Of a stretch of DNA of 64,000 bases, positions 8,318 to 17,475 are shown piece after piece. The stretch comes from Congregibacter variabilis (lineage in GTDB: Bacteria; Pseudomonadota; Gammaproteobacteria; Pseudomonadales; Halieaceae). The translations under genes were made by a program, and so were the position numbers. Where the stretch lies: contig NZ_CP136864.1 in NCBI RefSeq assembly GCF_045689235.1, positions 2,418,001 to 2,482,000 of the forward strand, given 5' to 3'. Each line of letters begins with the position of its first letter. Position 1 is the stretch's first letter. The notes below the pieces were generated by a model that saw only the letters and a program-made list of their open reading frames with translations, was not told the origin of the DNA and did no database searches.

Positions 8318-11263
8318 TTAGTTGAAGCGGTAGCTCGCGCCGATCACGATGCGACGGTCTGGAAGACCGACGAAGCAAAGAGGACCAGTCTCACTCACAC
8401 AGCGCTGATCGATACGCTCCTCCGTGAGGTTTACGCCCTGAAGGACGAAGCTGAGGTTGTCGTTGACGGCGTAAGAGACATTGGCATTCAGCTGACCACG
8501 ATCAAGCGTGTTAACCGGAAAGCTAAAGGTACTGCTGCCACTGGTGTTCGCGCCGCCACCAAAGTCCTGTGTTCGGAACCCTTCGCGCCAGGTATAACGC
8601 ATCCGGGCAGAGATGCCGTACTTCTCGTAAAACAGCGTGAAGTTATACGCGTCCTCAGAAAAGTCGAGTAAGCCGCGAGGCAGACAGACCTCACCGAGCA
8701 CCTGCTCGCCGCGCCCAGAGGTGCAGTCTTCCGCCGAACCGCCGCTGAACTCCTGCTTCGTGTAGTTGGCAATCACACCGAATCCAGAAGCCCAGCCAAT
8801 ACGATCTTCAAAGTCTGCGAGGCTGTACTGGAGCTGCAACTCGATGCCGTCGACTTTCGTGGTCTCGGCGTCGTTGCCAGGACGCGTGAAGTCAACACAG
8901 AGGCCCGTGGTGTCGGGGTCGCCCAGCACGTTCGGTATTACCGTCGGGTTGTAGATACCGCCGCCAGGACAAGTAGGATCGGTCTCCCGCGCCAGGCCGC
9001 CGGGCGTGGTGTCACTTGGTAGGAGCGCCGCACCTTCGAAGTCCTGACCGAAGATATTGGTGCGCTCCTTGCGGAAGTAACCAACGCTCGCCAGAGCGGC
9101 TTCCGCGAAGTACCACTCCGCAGAAATGTCGAAGGAATCGACTTCCTCAGGCTCGAGGCCCGGGTTACCCAGTGCTACCGCCGTGTTCTCCTGATTGTCG
9201 AAAGTGAATGCCGTGTTGAGGTCATTAAAGTCGGGACGACGGATGTCAGAACCGTAACCCAATCGGACAATCACACCATCAGCAACTTCCGCCGCGATGT
9301 TCAGTCTCGGCAGGATGAAGTCGTAGCTGCCCTTTGTGGATTGGAGCTGACGCATACCGTTTGCATCTTCCGGCCCAAAAGCGACCGAGTCGATGTCCGT
9401 CTCGATATAGCGGAAGCCCAGGTTGCCTCGGAAGATACCGAACTCAAAGTTTGCCTGGGCATACAGAGCGGTCGTCTCTTCAGACACGTCGTAGAACTGG
9501 TTCTGGTCCGACTGCAGATCAAGAATATCTGGGCTCTCAGGATCGTGCTCGATCACTGCGTTTTGCAGAATTTCGATGACGCCCTCGGGATCCGAGAAGG
9601 AGCGGTCTGGGTCGACAAGCAGGAAGTCGCTAATGAACAGTGTACGGCTGTCGGCATCACCGTAGTTGTCGGGGCCACGAACCAGCAGTTCCTCGAACAG
9701 CAGCCCGTTGGGGCTATCGACCATGCGGCTAAAGCCACCAATACGATCCTGGATGTTGTTAAACACGCTGGAAGACTCGTTGTAGCGAACACCGAGATCG
9801 ACAGAACTTAGCGCTTTCCAGTCGAAGTTGTATGTGAAGTCAAAACGAACCGCGTTGTCTTCATTCTCTGTGCTGTTGTTACCGACGATCACCTGATCCA
9901 GGACGACATTCGCGGGATTCACAAGATCAGCCGCCGACGGCGCAAAGGGCGAATTCGGGTTGATACCCCACGCCAGCGTGCCACCCGATAAGTCATATTG
10001 GAAAGGCACGCAGTTATCGTTGCTCGTGCCATCCAACGGACAATTGGGGTTAATGAAGTTCAGCGTGGTGCTGAGATTGGGGTTGGTGGTATCGCTGCTG
10101 GTACGGGCGATTTCGGCCCGAGCCACCCAGCGATCACCCGTGTATTCCCCAGCTAAAGAGAAGACTTGGCTGTCCGTAACGCGAGAGCCGGTGTCAGTAG
10201 AGTAGCGAAGATTCGGGTCGTCATCGTCGAGAGCGAGATCGGGCTCGATTGTTCCCTGCAGAGCTGCGGGGAACACGCCAGGGCCGACGCCAAAGTCGAC
10301 GGTTTCAAACGCCGTTGGGATGCTCACATTCCGAAACGCGCTCACCCCGGAAGCCTGCAAACGGTAGCTGTCCTGACTCCGTTCCTGCTCGTTGATGATG
10401 GCGTCGAAGCTAAGTTTGAGACGGTCGCTGGGCTTCCACTCAAAGGTGGTAGCCAGGTTGGTGGTCTCGTAGTCAAAGTTTTCCTGTTCCTGCACAAGGA
10501 ACTGAATACCCAGGAACTCCGCAGGATCAGCACCTGGGGGCGATGAGCGGTTATCGCGGTCCGTTCTGGGACGGAAAGAAACTGATTCCTGTTCCGTGTA
10601 GCTACCGGTGATTACGAAACCGATTTCGCCGATACCGGTATCCCAGCTATTGCCGTAGGCGCCGGAAAATCTTGGCTGAAAGCCCTCTTCGCTCAGACTG
10701 CTGTCCTCTGCCTGAAGCTGGATCGAAGCGAGCTGCTCAGATAGATCAAGGGGGCGAATCGTCTTCAGGTTCACCGTGCCACCGACGGAGCCCTCGATGG
10801 TTTTGGCTTCAGGGGATTTGATGACCTCCACCGCGGAAATGATGGCCGGGTTCACATCTTCGAAATCGATGCCGCTACGTCCTGATCCAGAGCCCGCTGT
10901 GGCAACACCATTGAACAAAACCTGGTTGGCATTGGTGCCGCGAATCTGGACGCCGGTGCCCACACCGGCGGTTCGGGTGATCTGTACGCCCGTGATGTTC
11001 TCCAGCACCTCTGCAAGGTTCTGGTCAGGCAGCTTGCCGATATCTTCGGCGATGATCACTTCGACCAGGCTATCGGCGTTCCTCTTCTGGTCGATGGCAC
11101 CAGCGAGAGAGCCGCGAATACCCCTGACAACAACCTCCTCGGTTATCAGGTTTTCGGCGGTCGCTGAGGCTGGGTCGGTGCTTTGCTGAGCGAGTGCTGC
11201 AGACGTGGATACGATGGCCGCAACGGCAATCGCTAACTTAGATAGCTCTAGATTAGGTTTCAC
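8318..11263 (-). CDS. TonB-dependent outer-membrane receptor (carbohydrate type)
   Basis: 981 residues. GTG start with GAAGGGGAT upstream, signal peptide about 1-25 ending ALAQ. A plug domain follows with the sequence pattern of the large Xanthomonas/Caulobacter-type receptor family: VVVRGIRGSL, IDQKRNADS, EDIGKLPDQNLAEVL and GVQIRG. The remainder is a long beta-barrel with aromatic/Asn-rich loops, ending SYRFN. These receptors pull oligosaccharides or siderophores across the outer membrane using TonB energy. The position at the head of the uronate locus argues for alginate-type oligosaccharides. No N-terminal signalling domain was seen. Confidence 0.93.
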   Translation of the reverse strand: MKPNLELSKLAIAVAAIVSTSAALAQQSTDPASATAENLITEEVVVRGIRGSLAGAIDQKRNADSLVEVIIAEDIGKLPDQNLAEVLENITGVQITRTAGVGTGVQIRGTNANQVLFNGVATAGSGSGRSGIDFEDVNPAIISAVEVIKSPEAKTIEGSVGGTVNLKTIRPLDLSEQLASIQLQAEDSSLSEEGFQPRFSGAYGNSWDTGIGEIGFVITGSYTEQESVSFRPRTDRDNRSSPPGADPAEFLGIQFLVQEQENFDYETTNLATTFEWKPSDRLKLSFDAIINEQERSQDSYRLQASGVSAFRNVSIPTAFETVDFGVGPGVFPAALQGTIEPDLALDDDDPNLRYSTDTGSRVTDSQVFSLAGEYTGDRWVARAEIARTSSDTTNPNLSTTLNFINPNCPLDGTSNDNCVPFQYDLSGGTLAWGINPNSPFAPSAADLVNPANVVLDQVIVGNNSTENEDNAVRFDFTYNFDWKALSSVDLGVRYNESSSVFNNIQDRIGGFSRMVDSPNGLLFEELLVRGPDNYGDADSRTLFISDFLLVDPDRSFSDPEGVIEILQNAVIEHDPESPDILDLQSDQNQFYDVSEETTALYAQANFEFGIFRGNLGFRYIETDIDSVAFGPEDANGMRQLQSTKGSYDFILPRLNIAAEVADGVIVRLGYGSDIRRPDFNDLNTAFTFDNQENTAVALGNPGLEPEEVDSFDISAEWYFAEAALASVGYFRKERTNIFGQDFEGAALLPSDTTPGGLARETDPTCPGGGIYNPTVIPNVLGDPDTTGLCVDFTRPGNDAETTKVDGIELQLQYSLADFEDRIGWASGFGVIANYTKQEFSGGSAEDCTSGRGEQVLGEVCLPRGLLDFSEDAYNFTLFYEKYGISARMRYTWREGFRTQDFGGGANTSGSSTFSFPVNTLDRGQLNANVSYAVNDNLSFVLQGVNLTEERIDQRCVSETGPLCFVGLPDRRIVIGASYRFN

Positions 11264-11326
11264 TGCTTTATCCCCTTCAAAAGAATTATTGTTTTGTATT
11301 GAGGTTCGTTATGTGTTCCTTGATGC

Positions 11327-11354
11327 AGAATACGAAAAATGTCACCGGTGTCAA
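11327..11354 (-). promoter_or_regulatory. Candidate sigma-70 promoter of the TonB receptor gene
   Basis: On the minus strand TTGACA (11349-11354) and TATTCT (11327-11332) are separated by 16 bp, about 65 bp before the receptor GTG. The -35 is a perfect consensus and the -10 matches four of six bases. Confidence 0.6.
11340..11353. promoter_or_regulatory. Candidate LacI-family operator overlapping the -35 box
   Basis: TGTCACCGGTGTCA is a 14-bp palindrome (12 of 14 positions symmetrical) with the central CG typical of LacI-family operators. It overlaps the -35 hexamer of the receptor promoter, the position expected for repression, and lies in the divergent region shared with the second lyase-like gene. 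I saw no second good copy in the locus. Confidence 0.5.
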
Positions 11355-11397
11355 TACTTTCTTTAGGCCTCTCATAAATCGCTCGAAAAATTAGCTA

Positions 11398-11426
11398 TTG
11401 CCTGAACGAGCCAAGCGCGATATCTT
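11398..11426 (+). promoter_or_regulatory. Weak candidate promoter for the beta-helix lyase-like gene
   Basis: TTGCCT and TATCTT are spaced 17 bp apart, ending about 36 bp before the preferred GTG start. Both hexamers deviate from consensus, so activation by another factor may be needed. Confidence 0.25.
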
Positions 11427-11462
11427 CCCTAGGAATTGCAGCACAATAGAAAGAATAACGCC

Positions 11463-13172
11463 GTGAAACATAACTTACTAATAATTATAGTTTTTTTTAG
11501 CATATTCGCTGGAGCTAAGGCATCCCAGGAAGCCCCCGGGGGCCAGCGGAACGATAGCCTAAGTAGCCCACCCTCAAAAATGTCCTTAGAGACATTTTTA
11601 GACGGAAATTTTCTTCCGGACTTTTCTTATGCGGGATACAAAAACGGTGTAGAGCCCCTCCCCCACGCTGCCGGGGGCGTCATCAGCGTGGGCGAATTCG
11701 GTGCCCAGGCCGACGACAGCCTGGATGATACACAGGCCGTCAGAGCCGCGCTCAAAGCTGCACAAGATACGAAAGGCCCTGTTGTCGTTCGTTTCGAAAA
11801 GGGCCGCTACCGCATCTCAGGTGTGCTGAAAATCGAGCGCTCGGATATCACACTGCGAGGCATGGGCTCCGGTCAAAACGGCACAAGCCTTTTTTTCCCG
11901 CGTCCCCTTAACCAGGTAGACAAGTCCCCATCGCTGAACGAACTACGGCAGTACATCAGGAACCTGGATAAGCGGCAGGTTGAGCCACAACGGAACATTA
12001 ACGAGTATTTCTCCGAGTACTCGTGGAGCGGCGGTTTCATCTGGATACAAAAGCCAGGCTCACGACCCGCTGCCTATCTCGCCGACAGGGACCCACAACC
12101 CACGAAAATCACGGACATCACTAGCGGTGTGCGCGGTCAGAGCACAGTAGAAGTCGCGAACACGGGCTCGATCAAGAAAGGCGACATCCTCCAGATTCAG
12201 TGGATCAACCGCGACGGCCCCGAAGCGGGGATCATTAAATCGCTTTACGGAAGCCACTCAGAGCTGGCCGGCTCTCATCACTGGTCGTTTCCCGAGCGGC
12301 CGCTCGTGCGCCAGACATTGCGAGTGCTGAGCGTAGATGGGCGAACACTTACGCTCGCCGACGCTCTGCTTCATGACATCAACGAGACCATACCCGCACA
12401 GCTCTCACCCTGGGATGGCCTTGTGAATGTGGGCGTTGAGGATCTACACCTCGAGTTCCCCGTCGCTCCTCACTTCGGCCATCACCTGGAGCAAGGCTAC
12501 AACGGCATCTACTTCACAAGCTCGTTTGATTCCTGGGTTAGAGACGTGCGCATCACCAACGCAGACAGCGGCATCCTTAGCTACAGTAGCGCCAATTTGA
12601 CTTACTCCAACATCGTGACTGATGGATCTCGGCCCGCGCACTACGGCGTACATCTTGGAAATGTGCACAACGTGCTGATCGAAGATCTTCGAGTGATGAA
12701 TCCCGTTCGGCACTCCCTAACGTTCAACACCCAGTCGACAAAGTGTGTGTACAAAAATGCGGAGGTGTTCGTTACGCCAACACTCGATCAGCACGCGGGG
12801 GCCAATCACCAGAATCTCTACGATCAAGTGACACTTCACATGCCCGCACGCTCCACGGACAATGGGCCGGCAGCCCCGGTATTTGATGGCAGCGGTGCGC
12901 CTTACTGGCAACCGGGACACGGCGCCTACAACACCAGCTGGAACCTACGGATACTGATCACCGGCGGTGCCAGCTCCGACGAAACTGTGACGATCCAGGG
13001 CGTTGACGAAGGACCCGATGCCCGGATCATCGGCCTCCACGGTAATCGCCACTTCGAACTCGATTACCGGCCGCAGGCTTACGTCACCAGACTGAACGAG
13101 AAGATCGGGTCCATACCGTCTCTTTACGACTATCAGCTCCGCCTTCGGCAAAAGGGTCTGCCCGAGTATTAG
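11463..13172 (+). CDS. Exported beta-helix protein, pectate-lyase-3-like; probable polysaccharide lyase of unassigned family
   Basis: About 569 residues from the GTG at 11463, which directly begins a signal peptide (MKHNLLIIIVFFSIFAGAKA). A TTG 27 nt upstream is less likely. The mature part opens with the Pectate_lyase_3-type entry VISVGEFGAQADDSLDDTQA, then GRYRISGVLKI and DITLRGMGSG, followed by beta-helix coils (NGIYFTSSFDSWVRDVRI, YGVHLGNVHNVLIEDLRV). I do not recognise a known CAZy family. It is divergent from the TonB receptor and precedes the RpiB-like isomerase, so a lyase or epimerase acting on the same uronate polymer is the best guess. Confidence 0.75.
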   Translation: MKHNLLIIIVFFSIFAGAKASQEAPGGQRNDSLSSPPSKMSLETFLDGNFLPDFSYAGYKNGVEPLPHAAGGVISVGEFGAQADDSLDDTQAVRAALKAAQDTKGPVVVRFEKGRYRISGVLKIERSDITLRGMGSGQNGTSLFFPRPLNQVDKSPSLNELRQYIRNLDKRQVEPQRNINEYFSEYSWSGGFIWIQKPGSRPAAYLADRDPQPTKITDITSGVRGQSTVEVANTGSIKKGDILQIQWINRDGPEAGIIKSLYGSHSELAGSHHWSFPERPLVRQTLRVLSVDGRTLTLADALLHDINETIPAQLSPWDGLVNVGVEDLHLEFPVAPHFGHHLEQGYNGIYFTSSFDSWVRDVRITNADSGILSYSSANLTYSNIVTDGSRPAHYGVHLGNVHNVLIEDLRVMNPVRHSLTFNTQSTKCVYKNAEVFVTPTLDQHAGANHQNLYDQVTLHMPARSTDNGPAAPVFDGSGAPYWQPGHGAYNTSWNLRILITGGASSDETVTIQGVDEGPDARIIGLHGNRHFELDYRPQAYVTRLNEKIGSIPSLYDYQLRLRQKGLPEY

Positions 13173-13227
13173 CGCGATCAAAAAATGCGCGGACAAAACA
13201 GAACAAACAACATTTGAGGCTACAAAC

Positions 13228-13860
13228 ATGAAGATTGCACTGATTATCGAAAACAGCCAGGCCGCTAAAAGCGACATCGTCCATACAGCGCTTAAAAACG
13301 TCGCAGAGCCCCTTGGTCACGAAGTACACCACTACGGAATGTACAGCGCAGATGATGAGGCGAGCCTGACGTACGTAATGAATGGCCTGCTCACAGGCAT
13401 TCTGTTGAACTCCGGCGCAGCAGATTTTGTGATCACTGGTTGTGGCACAGGCATGGGCTCCATGCTTGCATGCAACGCCATGCCCGGCGTCTTCTGTGGT
13501 CTAGTCATCGACCCAACCGATGCATTTCTATTTGGACAGATCAATGACGGCAACGCCATGTCCATGCCCTACGCAAAGGGCTTTGGCTGGGCAGCAGAGC
13601 TCAACCTCGAAGACTGCTATCGCAAGCTCTTTGAACACGAACGCGGCGTCGGTTACCCGAAAGAGCGCGCGGCCATCATGGCCAAGAACCGAGGAATCCT
13701 TGCAGACATGAAGGCAGCCAGCTGCCATGACATGCTGAGTGTGCTTAAGACGGTCGATCAGGACCTACTGCGGGCCACGATTGCCGGAGAGCGTTTTGCG
13801 GAACTCTTTTACGCGAACGCCAAGGATGAGGAGATGTCGGAGTATCTGAAGTCCTTGTAA
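13228..13860 (+). CDS. RpiB/LacA/LacB-family isomerase, DhuI-like candidate
   Basis: 210 residues. The RpiB fold is recognised by the active-site loop GCGTGMG at 71-77 with catalytic Cys72, the MPGVFCGL strand, and INDGNAMSMP in place of the usual HNDAN motif. RpiB proteins isomerise aldose/ketose phosphates, but a branch in glycosaminoglycan clusters (DhuI) isomerises 5-keto-4-deoxyuronate before a KduD-type reductase. The locus has a KduD-like reductase and no KduI, so that role is attractive. It is longer than true RpiB (about 150 residues), with a C-terminal helical extension. GAGG lies upstream of the ATG. Probably cotranscribed with the lyase-like gene 55 bp upstream. Confidence 0.75.
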   Translation: MKIALIIENSQAAKSDIVHTALKNVAEPLGHEVHHYGMYSADDEASLTYVMNGLLTGILLNSGAADFVITGCGTGMGSMLACNAMPGVFCGLVIDPTDAFLFGQINDGNAMSMPYAKGFGWAAELNLEDCYRKLFEHERGVGYPKERAAIMAKNRGILADMKAASCHDMLSVLKTVDQDLLRATIAGERFAELFYANAKDEEMSEYLKSL

Positions 13861-14003
13861 CGCGACATTGAATGCCGCCGATTGGGAGTCATTACCCATT
13901 GCGGAGGGGATGGCAACATCAATCGGGTTTAGTGAGAAACGGTCTGTCCCCCGTTGATTGGGTAATGCGCCCCGAGCACAGCTTTCTCCGGGTGCGCTTC
14001 GAC

Positions 14004-16088
14004 CTAATCACGCCCGGCCCCGCCTGCCGGCCCGATTCCTCCCGCTTCGCCAAGATCGCCGAGCAGTCGTTGAAACGCCGGGGTGTTGCGAATAGCGTCG
14101 TAGGCTGGAGAAAAGGGTTCAAGGTAGGAGAGCGCTCTGCTGGGTTCCTCAAGGGCGTTGCGCAGGCAGGCATTGGCCTGCTCGAGGGCCTGCGCCAGGC
14201 TCAGCATCCGGCAGTAGTAAACCCGCTCGAGCAGCCACTCCGCGCGGTCCATCTCCGGGTCATTCCAGGCCTGGCCCAGGCGATCAATGACAAACTGTTT
14301 GTTCCCGCTTGCGAGCGCTAGCAGCGCTTGCTCCGAGGCACGGATGGCAGGAGGGTAGTGCGCCGGATTGCTGTCCGGCATTCCCAGCAACTGCTGAACA
14401 CGGGGCAGATGCCGGGTCAGCGCTTCCCCATCGTCGGTGATCAGGCTGTGCATGATTTTTGCCAGCAGGTCGTTGGGTAAATATTCCAGTGGCAGCGGCG
14501 CATCCGGTGGCACGCTGCGCATTTGTTCTAGAAGCAGCGCTGCGTCGGCGAATTTTCGCTGGGCCAGTTGCGCCTCCCAGAGCGAGAACAGATAAAACTC
14601 CGGGCTACCGCCCCTGGCGCTGCCGATCAGTTTTTGTAAATCCTGCTCGTAGCGAGCGAGGCTCTGGTGTTGCCAGAGCTGCAGCTGTGCGCGCAGAAAA
14701 TTCAGTTCGGCCGTAGCGAAGTCTCTTGCCTGCACTTCTTCCAGTGCATCGGCGTAGCGATGCAAGGTCATTAATCGTGTTACCACCATGTAATGGTGTT
14801 TTGAATTCTGTGGCTCCAGGGCGCGGGCCCGATAGGCGGTATTCAGGTACCCCTCCCAGTCTCCCTGGCGGCGTTTGATGTAAGCCTGTATCTCCAGTAG
14901 CCGCGGATCGCTCGGCGCCTTTTTCTGGGCCTCGGCAATCAGCGCATCGGCCCGCTCAAAATCCCGCAGCACGTAGTAAAAGTAAAAGCTCTGCGCGGTG
15001 TAAAAATCCGCAGAATTCGGTGCGATGTTACCGATGCGCTCGATCAATGCCTCGATGCGTGGAAGCAGATCCGCATCGCCGCCGTAGACCCTGAGGGCCA
15101 GGGCACCAACCGCCTCGACCATGGGGCGTGTGAAGTCGGGATCAAGCTCGTAGGCCTCCTCGAGACCGCTGACAAAGCGCTCCCAATTGCTGTTGTCCAG
15201 ATGCACCTTGTCCCGCCACTGCATGGTTTCATGAAATGCGCGATAGGCAGCCATGTTGCGGGTGGGAATCAGCGCCAGCTCGGCGCTGTCTGCCTCGCTG
15301 AGCGTGGCCTGCAGCGCCCGCGAGATGGCCCGGGCAATATCGGCCTGCACCTCAAAGATGTTGCTGGCGGTCAGCTCCCCATCGAAGGTCTCGGCCCAGA
15401 GATGTTCATCGCTGCGCGCATCGATCAGCTGTGCATTGATCCGTATCTGGCTGCCGGCAATGCGCACGCCGCCCTCTAGCACCGCGTCGGCCCGCAGCTC
15501 CCGACCGATCTGGGGGATGCTCTTGGTGGTGCCGGCGTACTGCAGCACCGAGGTGCGCGAGATCACCCGCAGGCTCTGGATCTTGGCCAGGCGCGTCAGC
15601 AGATCATCGTGAATGCCGCTGGCAAAAAATTCGCCGTCATCGCCCGTACCCATATGCTCAAAGGGCAGCACGCCGACCATCGGCGGTCCCTCGGCGCGTT
15701 CGGGCTGCTCGATCGATGTGGTCTGCGGGAGCGGAATCTCAACCACGCCGCCGATCACGCCGTAGAGCACCAGCCCCAGCACCAGCAGCAGTGCGGCGAG
15801 GAGTCCATAGTCGGCGGCGCGAAGGGGTTCAGGTTCGGCGGCTTCGCCGCCCACGAGGGCCCGGGTTCGCTGAATACCGTTGGCGGTAATATCAAAGAAC
15901 CAGGCAAAAACCAGGGCGACGGGGAAGCCTGCAATCGTGGCAAAGAGCAGGTAGCGGATGCTTTCTTCGGGCAGGCCGAGCCCGGGCAGGAGCACGTCGG
16001 CCACCTGCATCAACCCCCAAGCAGCGAGAATGTACAACGCCAGGGTGCGCAGTACCTTTCGCCGGCGAATTTCAGCTAAGAGTCTCAT
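14004..16088 (-). CDS. Membrane-anchored TolB-like / TPR protein
   Basis: 694 residues. The N-terminus (about 1-120) carries the conserved helical anchor found in many gammaproteobacterial regulators (LRTLALYILAAWGLMQVADVLLPGLGLPEES) plus another membrane helix near 93-112. Residues about 135-250 form a TolB/FlgO-like domain: FFASGIHDDLLTRLAKI, VISRTSV, LRADAVLEGGVRI. The rest is helical tetratricopeptide-like repeat up to a Gly/Ala-rich tail. Relatives often have an N-terminal winged-helix or adenylate cyclase domain; none is present here, so its output is unknown. It is convergent with the uronate locus and probably unrelated to it. Confidence 0.8.
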   Translation of the reverse strand: MRLLAEIRRRKVLRTLALYILAAWGLMQVADVLLPGLGLPEESIRYLLFATIAGFPVALVFAWFFDITANGIQRTRALVGGEAAEPEPLRAADYGLLAALLLVLGLVLYGVIGGVVEIPLPQTTSIEQPERAEGPPMVGVLPFEHMGTGDDGEFFASGIHDDLLTRLAKIQSLRVISRTSVLQYAGTTKSIPQIGRELRADAVLEGGVRIAGSQIRINAQLIDARSDEHLWAETFDGELTASNIFEVQADIARAISRALQATLSEADSAELALIPTRNMAAYRAFHETMQWRDKVHLDNSNWERFVSGLEEAYELDPDFTRPMVEAVGALALRVYGGDADLLPRIEALIERIGNIAPNSADFYTAQSFYFYYVLRDFERADALIAEAQKKAPSDPRLLEIQAYIKRRQGDWEGYLNTAYRARALEPQNSKHHYMVVTRLMTLHRYADALEEVQARDFATAELNFLRAQLQLWQHQSLARYEQDLQKLIGSARGGSPEFYLFSLWEAQLAQRKFADAALLLEQMRSVPPDAPLPLEYLPNDLLAKIMHSLITDDGEALTRHLPRVQQLLGMPDSNPAHYPPAIRASEQALLALASGNKQFVIDRLGQAWNDPEMDRAEWLLERVYYCRMLSLAQALEQANACLRNALEEPSRALSYLEPFSPAYDAIRNTPAFQRLLGDLGEAGGIGPAGGAGRD

Positions 16089-16328
16089 CAGGAGGCTGCG
16101 CTAATCGCTTTCAACAGTTTGCTTCTCAGATAGTAATTCTAAAGATAACGAGGGTAGCAGAACCGGCGTTTGCATTGTTCAGAACCACAGTTAGCATCCG
16201 AGGGTGGTACACATTCTCCGTCCGTTGAACGAAGCATCTGCGATCAAAATGTGAATCACTTTACTGAGATGAGTACAGTCGGAGGCAATGTTAGATTGTC
16301 GGTCCATCAAAACTAACGGATTCCTCAG

Positions 16329-17438
16329 ATGCCTCGATTCTTCAGCTCCATTTTATTGGCCGTTTTGCTTCATGGAGTTTCGGACGAAGCGGCGGCCCAG
16401 AATGGCACGAGGGCGCGTGACTTGGGGATTACGCCCGGTGTGTTTAGCCCTGGCACGCTCAACGCCATCACCGATGTCAAAGGTGTTCGTGTCGGGCACA
16501 GTACACGGCACGACGGCGACTCAGTCCACACTGGCGTGACGGCTATTCTTCCACACGGCGATGTTGTGTACCACAACCGTGTTCCAGCAGCAATTCACGT
16601 CGAAAATGGATACGGAAAGCTCATCGGTAAGACACAAGTCGATGAGCTCGGCGAGATTGAAACACCGATATTGCTGACGTGCACACTGTGCGTCTGGAAG
16701 GCGGCTGATGCGATGGTAGCGTACTTGCTGGCCGACTCGACGATGGAGAACGTACGGTCACTAAATCCAGTCGTAGGTGAAACCAATGACGGGTATCTCA
16801 ACGACATTCGCGCGCGACCGATTACCGCGCAGATGGTGCAGGATGCCCTGAGCGGAGCCTCGGGTGGTCCTGTTGTCGAAGGCAGCGTTGGTGCGGGTGC
16901 TGGAACTATCGCGTTCGCTTGGAAAGGTGGAATTGGAACGGCGTCTCGGGTGTTGCCAAGTCGTGCAGGTGGGTACACGGTTGGCATACTCGTTCAAACA
17001 AACTACGGCGGGATCCTTAGTGTGAGTGGCGTGCCACTCGGACGAATGCTCGGTCAGTACGCATTCAAGAATCTGATCGACGACGGATCTAGCGCCGATG
17101 GAAGCATCATGGTTGTCGTTGCAACGGATGCGCCACTGGATAGCAGGCAGCTAAAACGACTTGCACGCCGAAGCATGGCTGGCGTTGCTCGGACGGGTTC
17201 ATCGTTCTCAAATGGCTCAGGCGACTATGCGATAGCATTTAGCACCATTCGCGTTGGCAGTAGCATGCAGCTTCTGAATCAGGAATTGTCGCCCCTGTTT
17301 CAAGCGGCCGCCGAGGCGACCGAAGAAGCCATCTACAACTCATTGCTTGCGGCGACAAAGGTCGACGGACATTTGGGCTCGGTCGAACCGATACCAATCG
17401 ACGCCTTACGCGACGCTCTAGAGCTCCGAGATCGATAG
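16329..17438 (+). CDS. P1-family self-processing aminopeptidase (DmpA-like)
   Basis: 369 residues with a signal peptide ending AAAQN. The body matches the DmpA/L-aminopeptidase-D-esterase family (peptidase S58): RDLGITPGVFSPGTLNAITDVKG-type entry, VVGETNDG, EGSVGAGAGT at 185-193 and, decisively, the autoproteolysis site Gly258-Ser259 in DGSIMVV, where the new N-terminal Ser is the nucleophile. Such enzymes release N-terminal residues or D-amino-acid esters/beta-peptides. The signal peptide places it in the periplasm. It stands alone; the segment after it begins the tRNA-associated repeats. Confidence 0.88.
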   Translation: MPRFFSSILLAVLLHGVSDEAAAQNGTRARDLGITPGVFSPGTLNAITDVKGVRVGHSTRHDGDSVHTGVTAILPHGDVVYHNRVPAAIHVENGYGKLIGKTQVDELGEIETPILLTCTLCVWKAADAMVAYLLADSTMENVRSLNPVVGETNDGYLNDIRARPITAQMVQDALSGASGGPVVEGSVGAGAGTIAFAWKGGIGTASRVLPSRAGGYTVGILVQTNYGGILSVSGVPLGRMLGQYAFKNLIDDGSSADGSIMVVVATDAPLDSRQLKRLARRSMAGVARTGSSFSNGSGDYAIAFSTIRVGSSMQLLNQELSPLFQAAAEATEEAIYNSLLAATKVDGHLGSVEPIPIDALRDALELRDR

Positions 17439-17475
17439 TTTCCGTTACGCTTTGGACCGATATAGCTTGGGCCGA

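Noticed and set aside
13861..14003. Possible terminator or small gene between convergent genes
   Set aside because: No convincing hairpin with T-run and no supported frame.
16089..16328. Possible small gene in divergent gap
   Set aside because: No ribosome site or family sequence; only the promoters of the two flanking genes are expected here.
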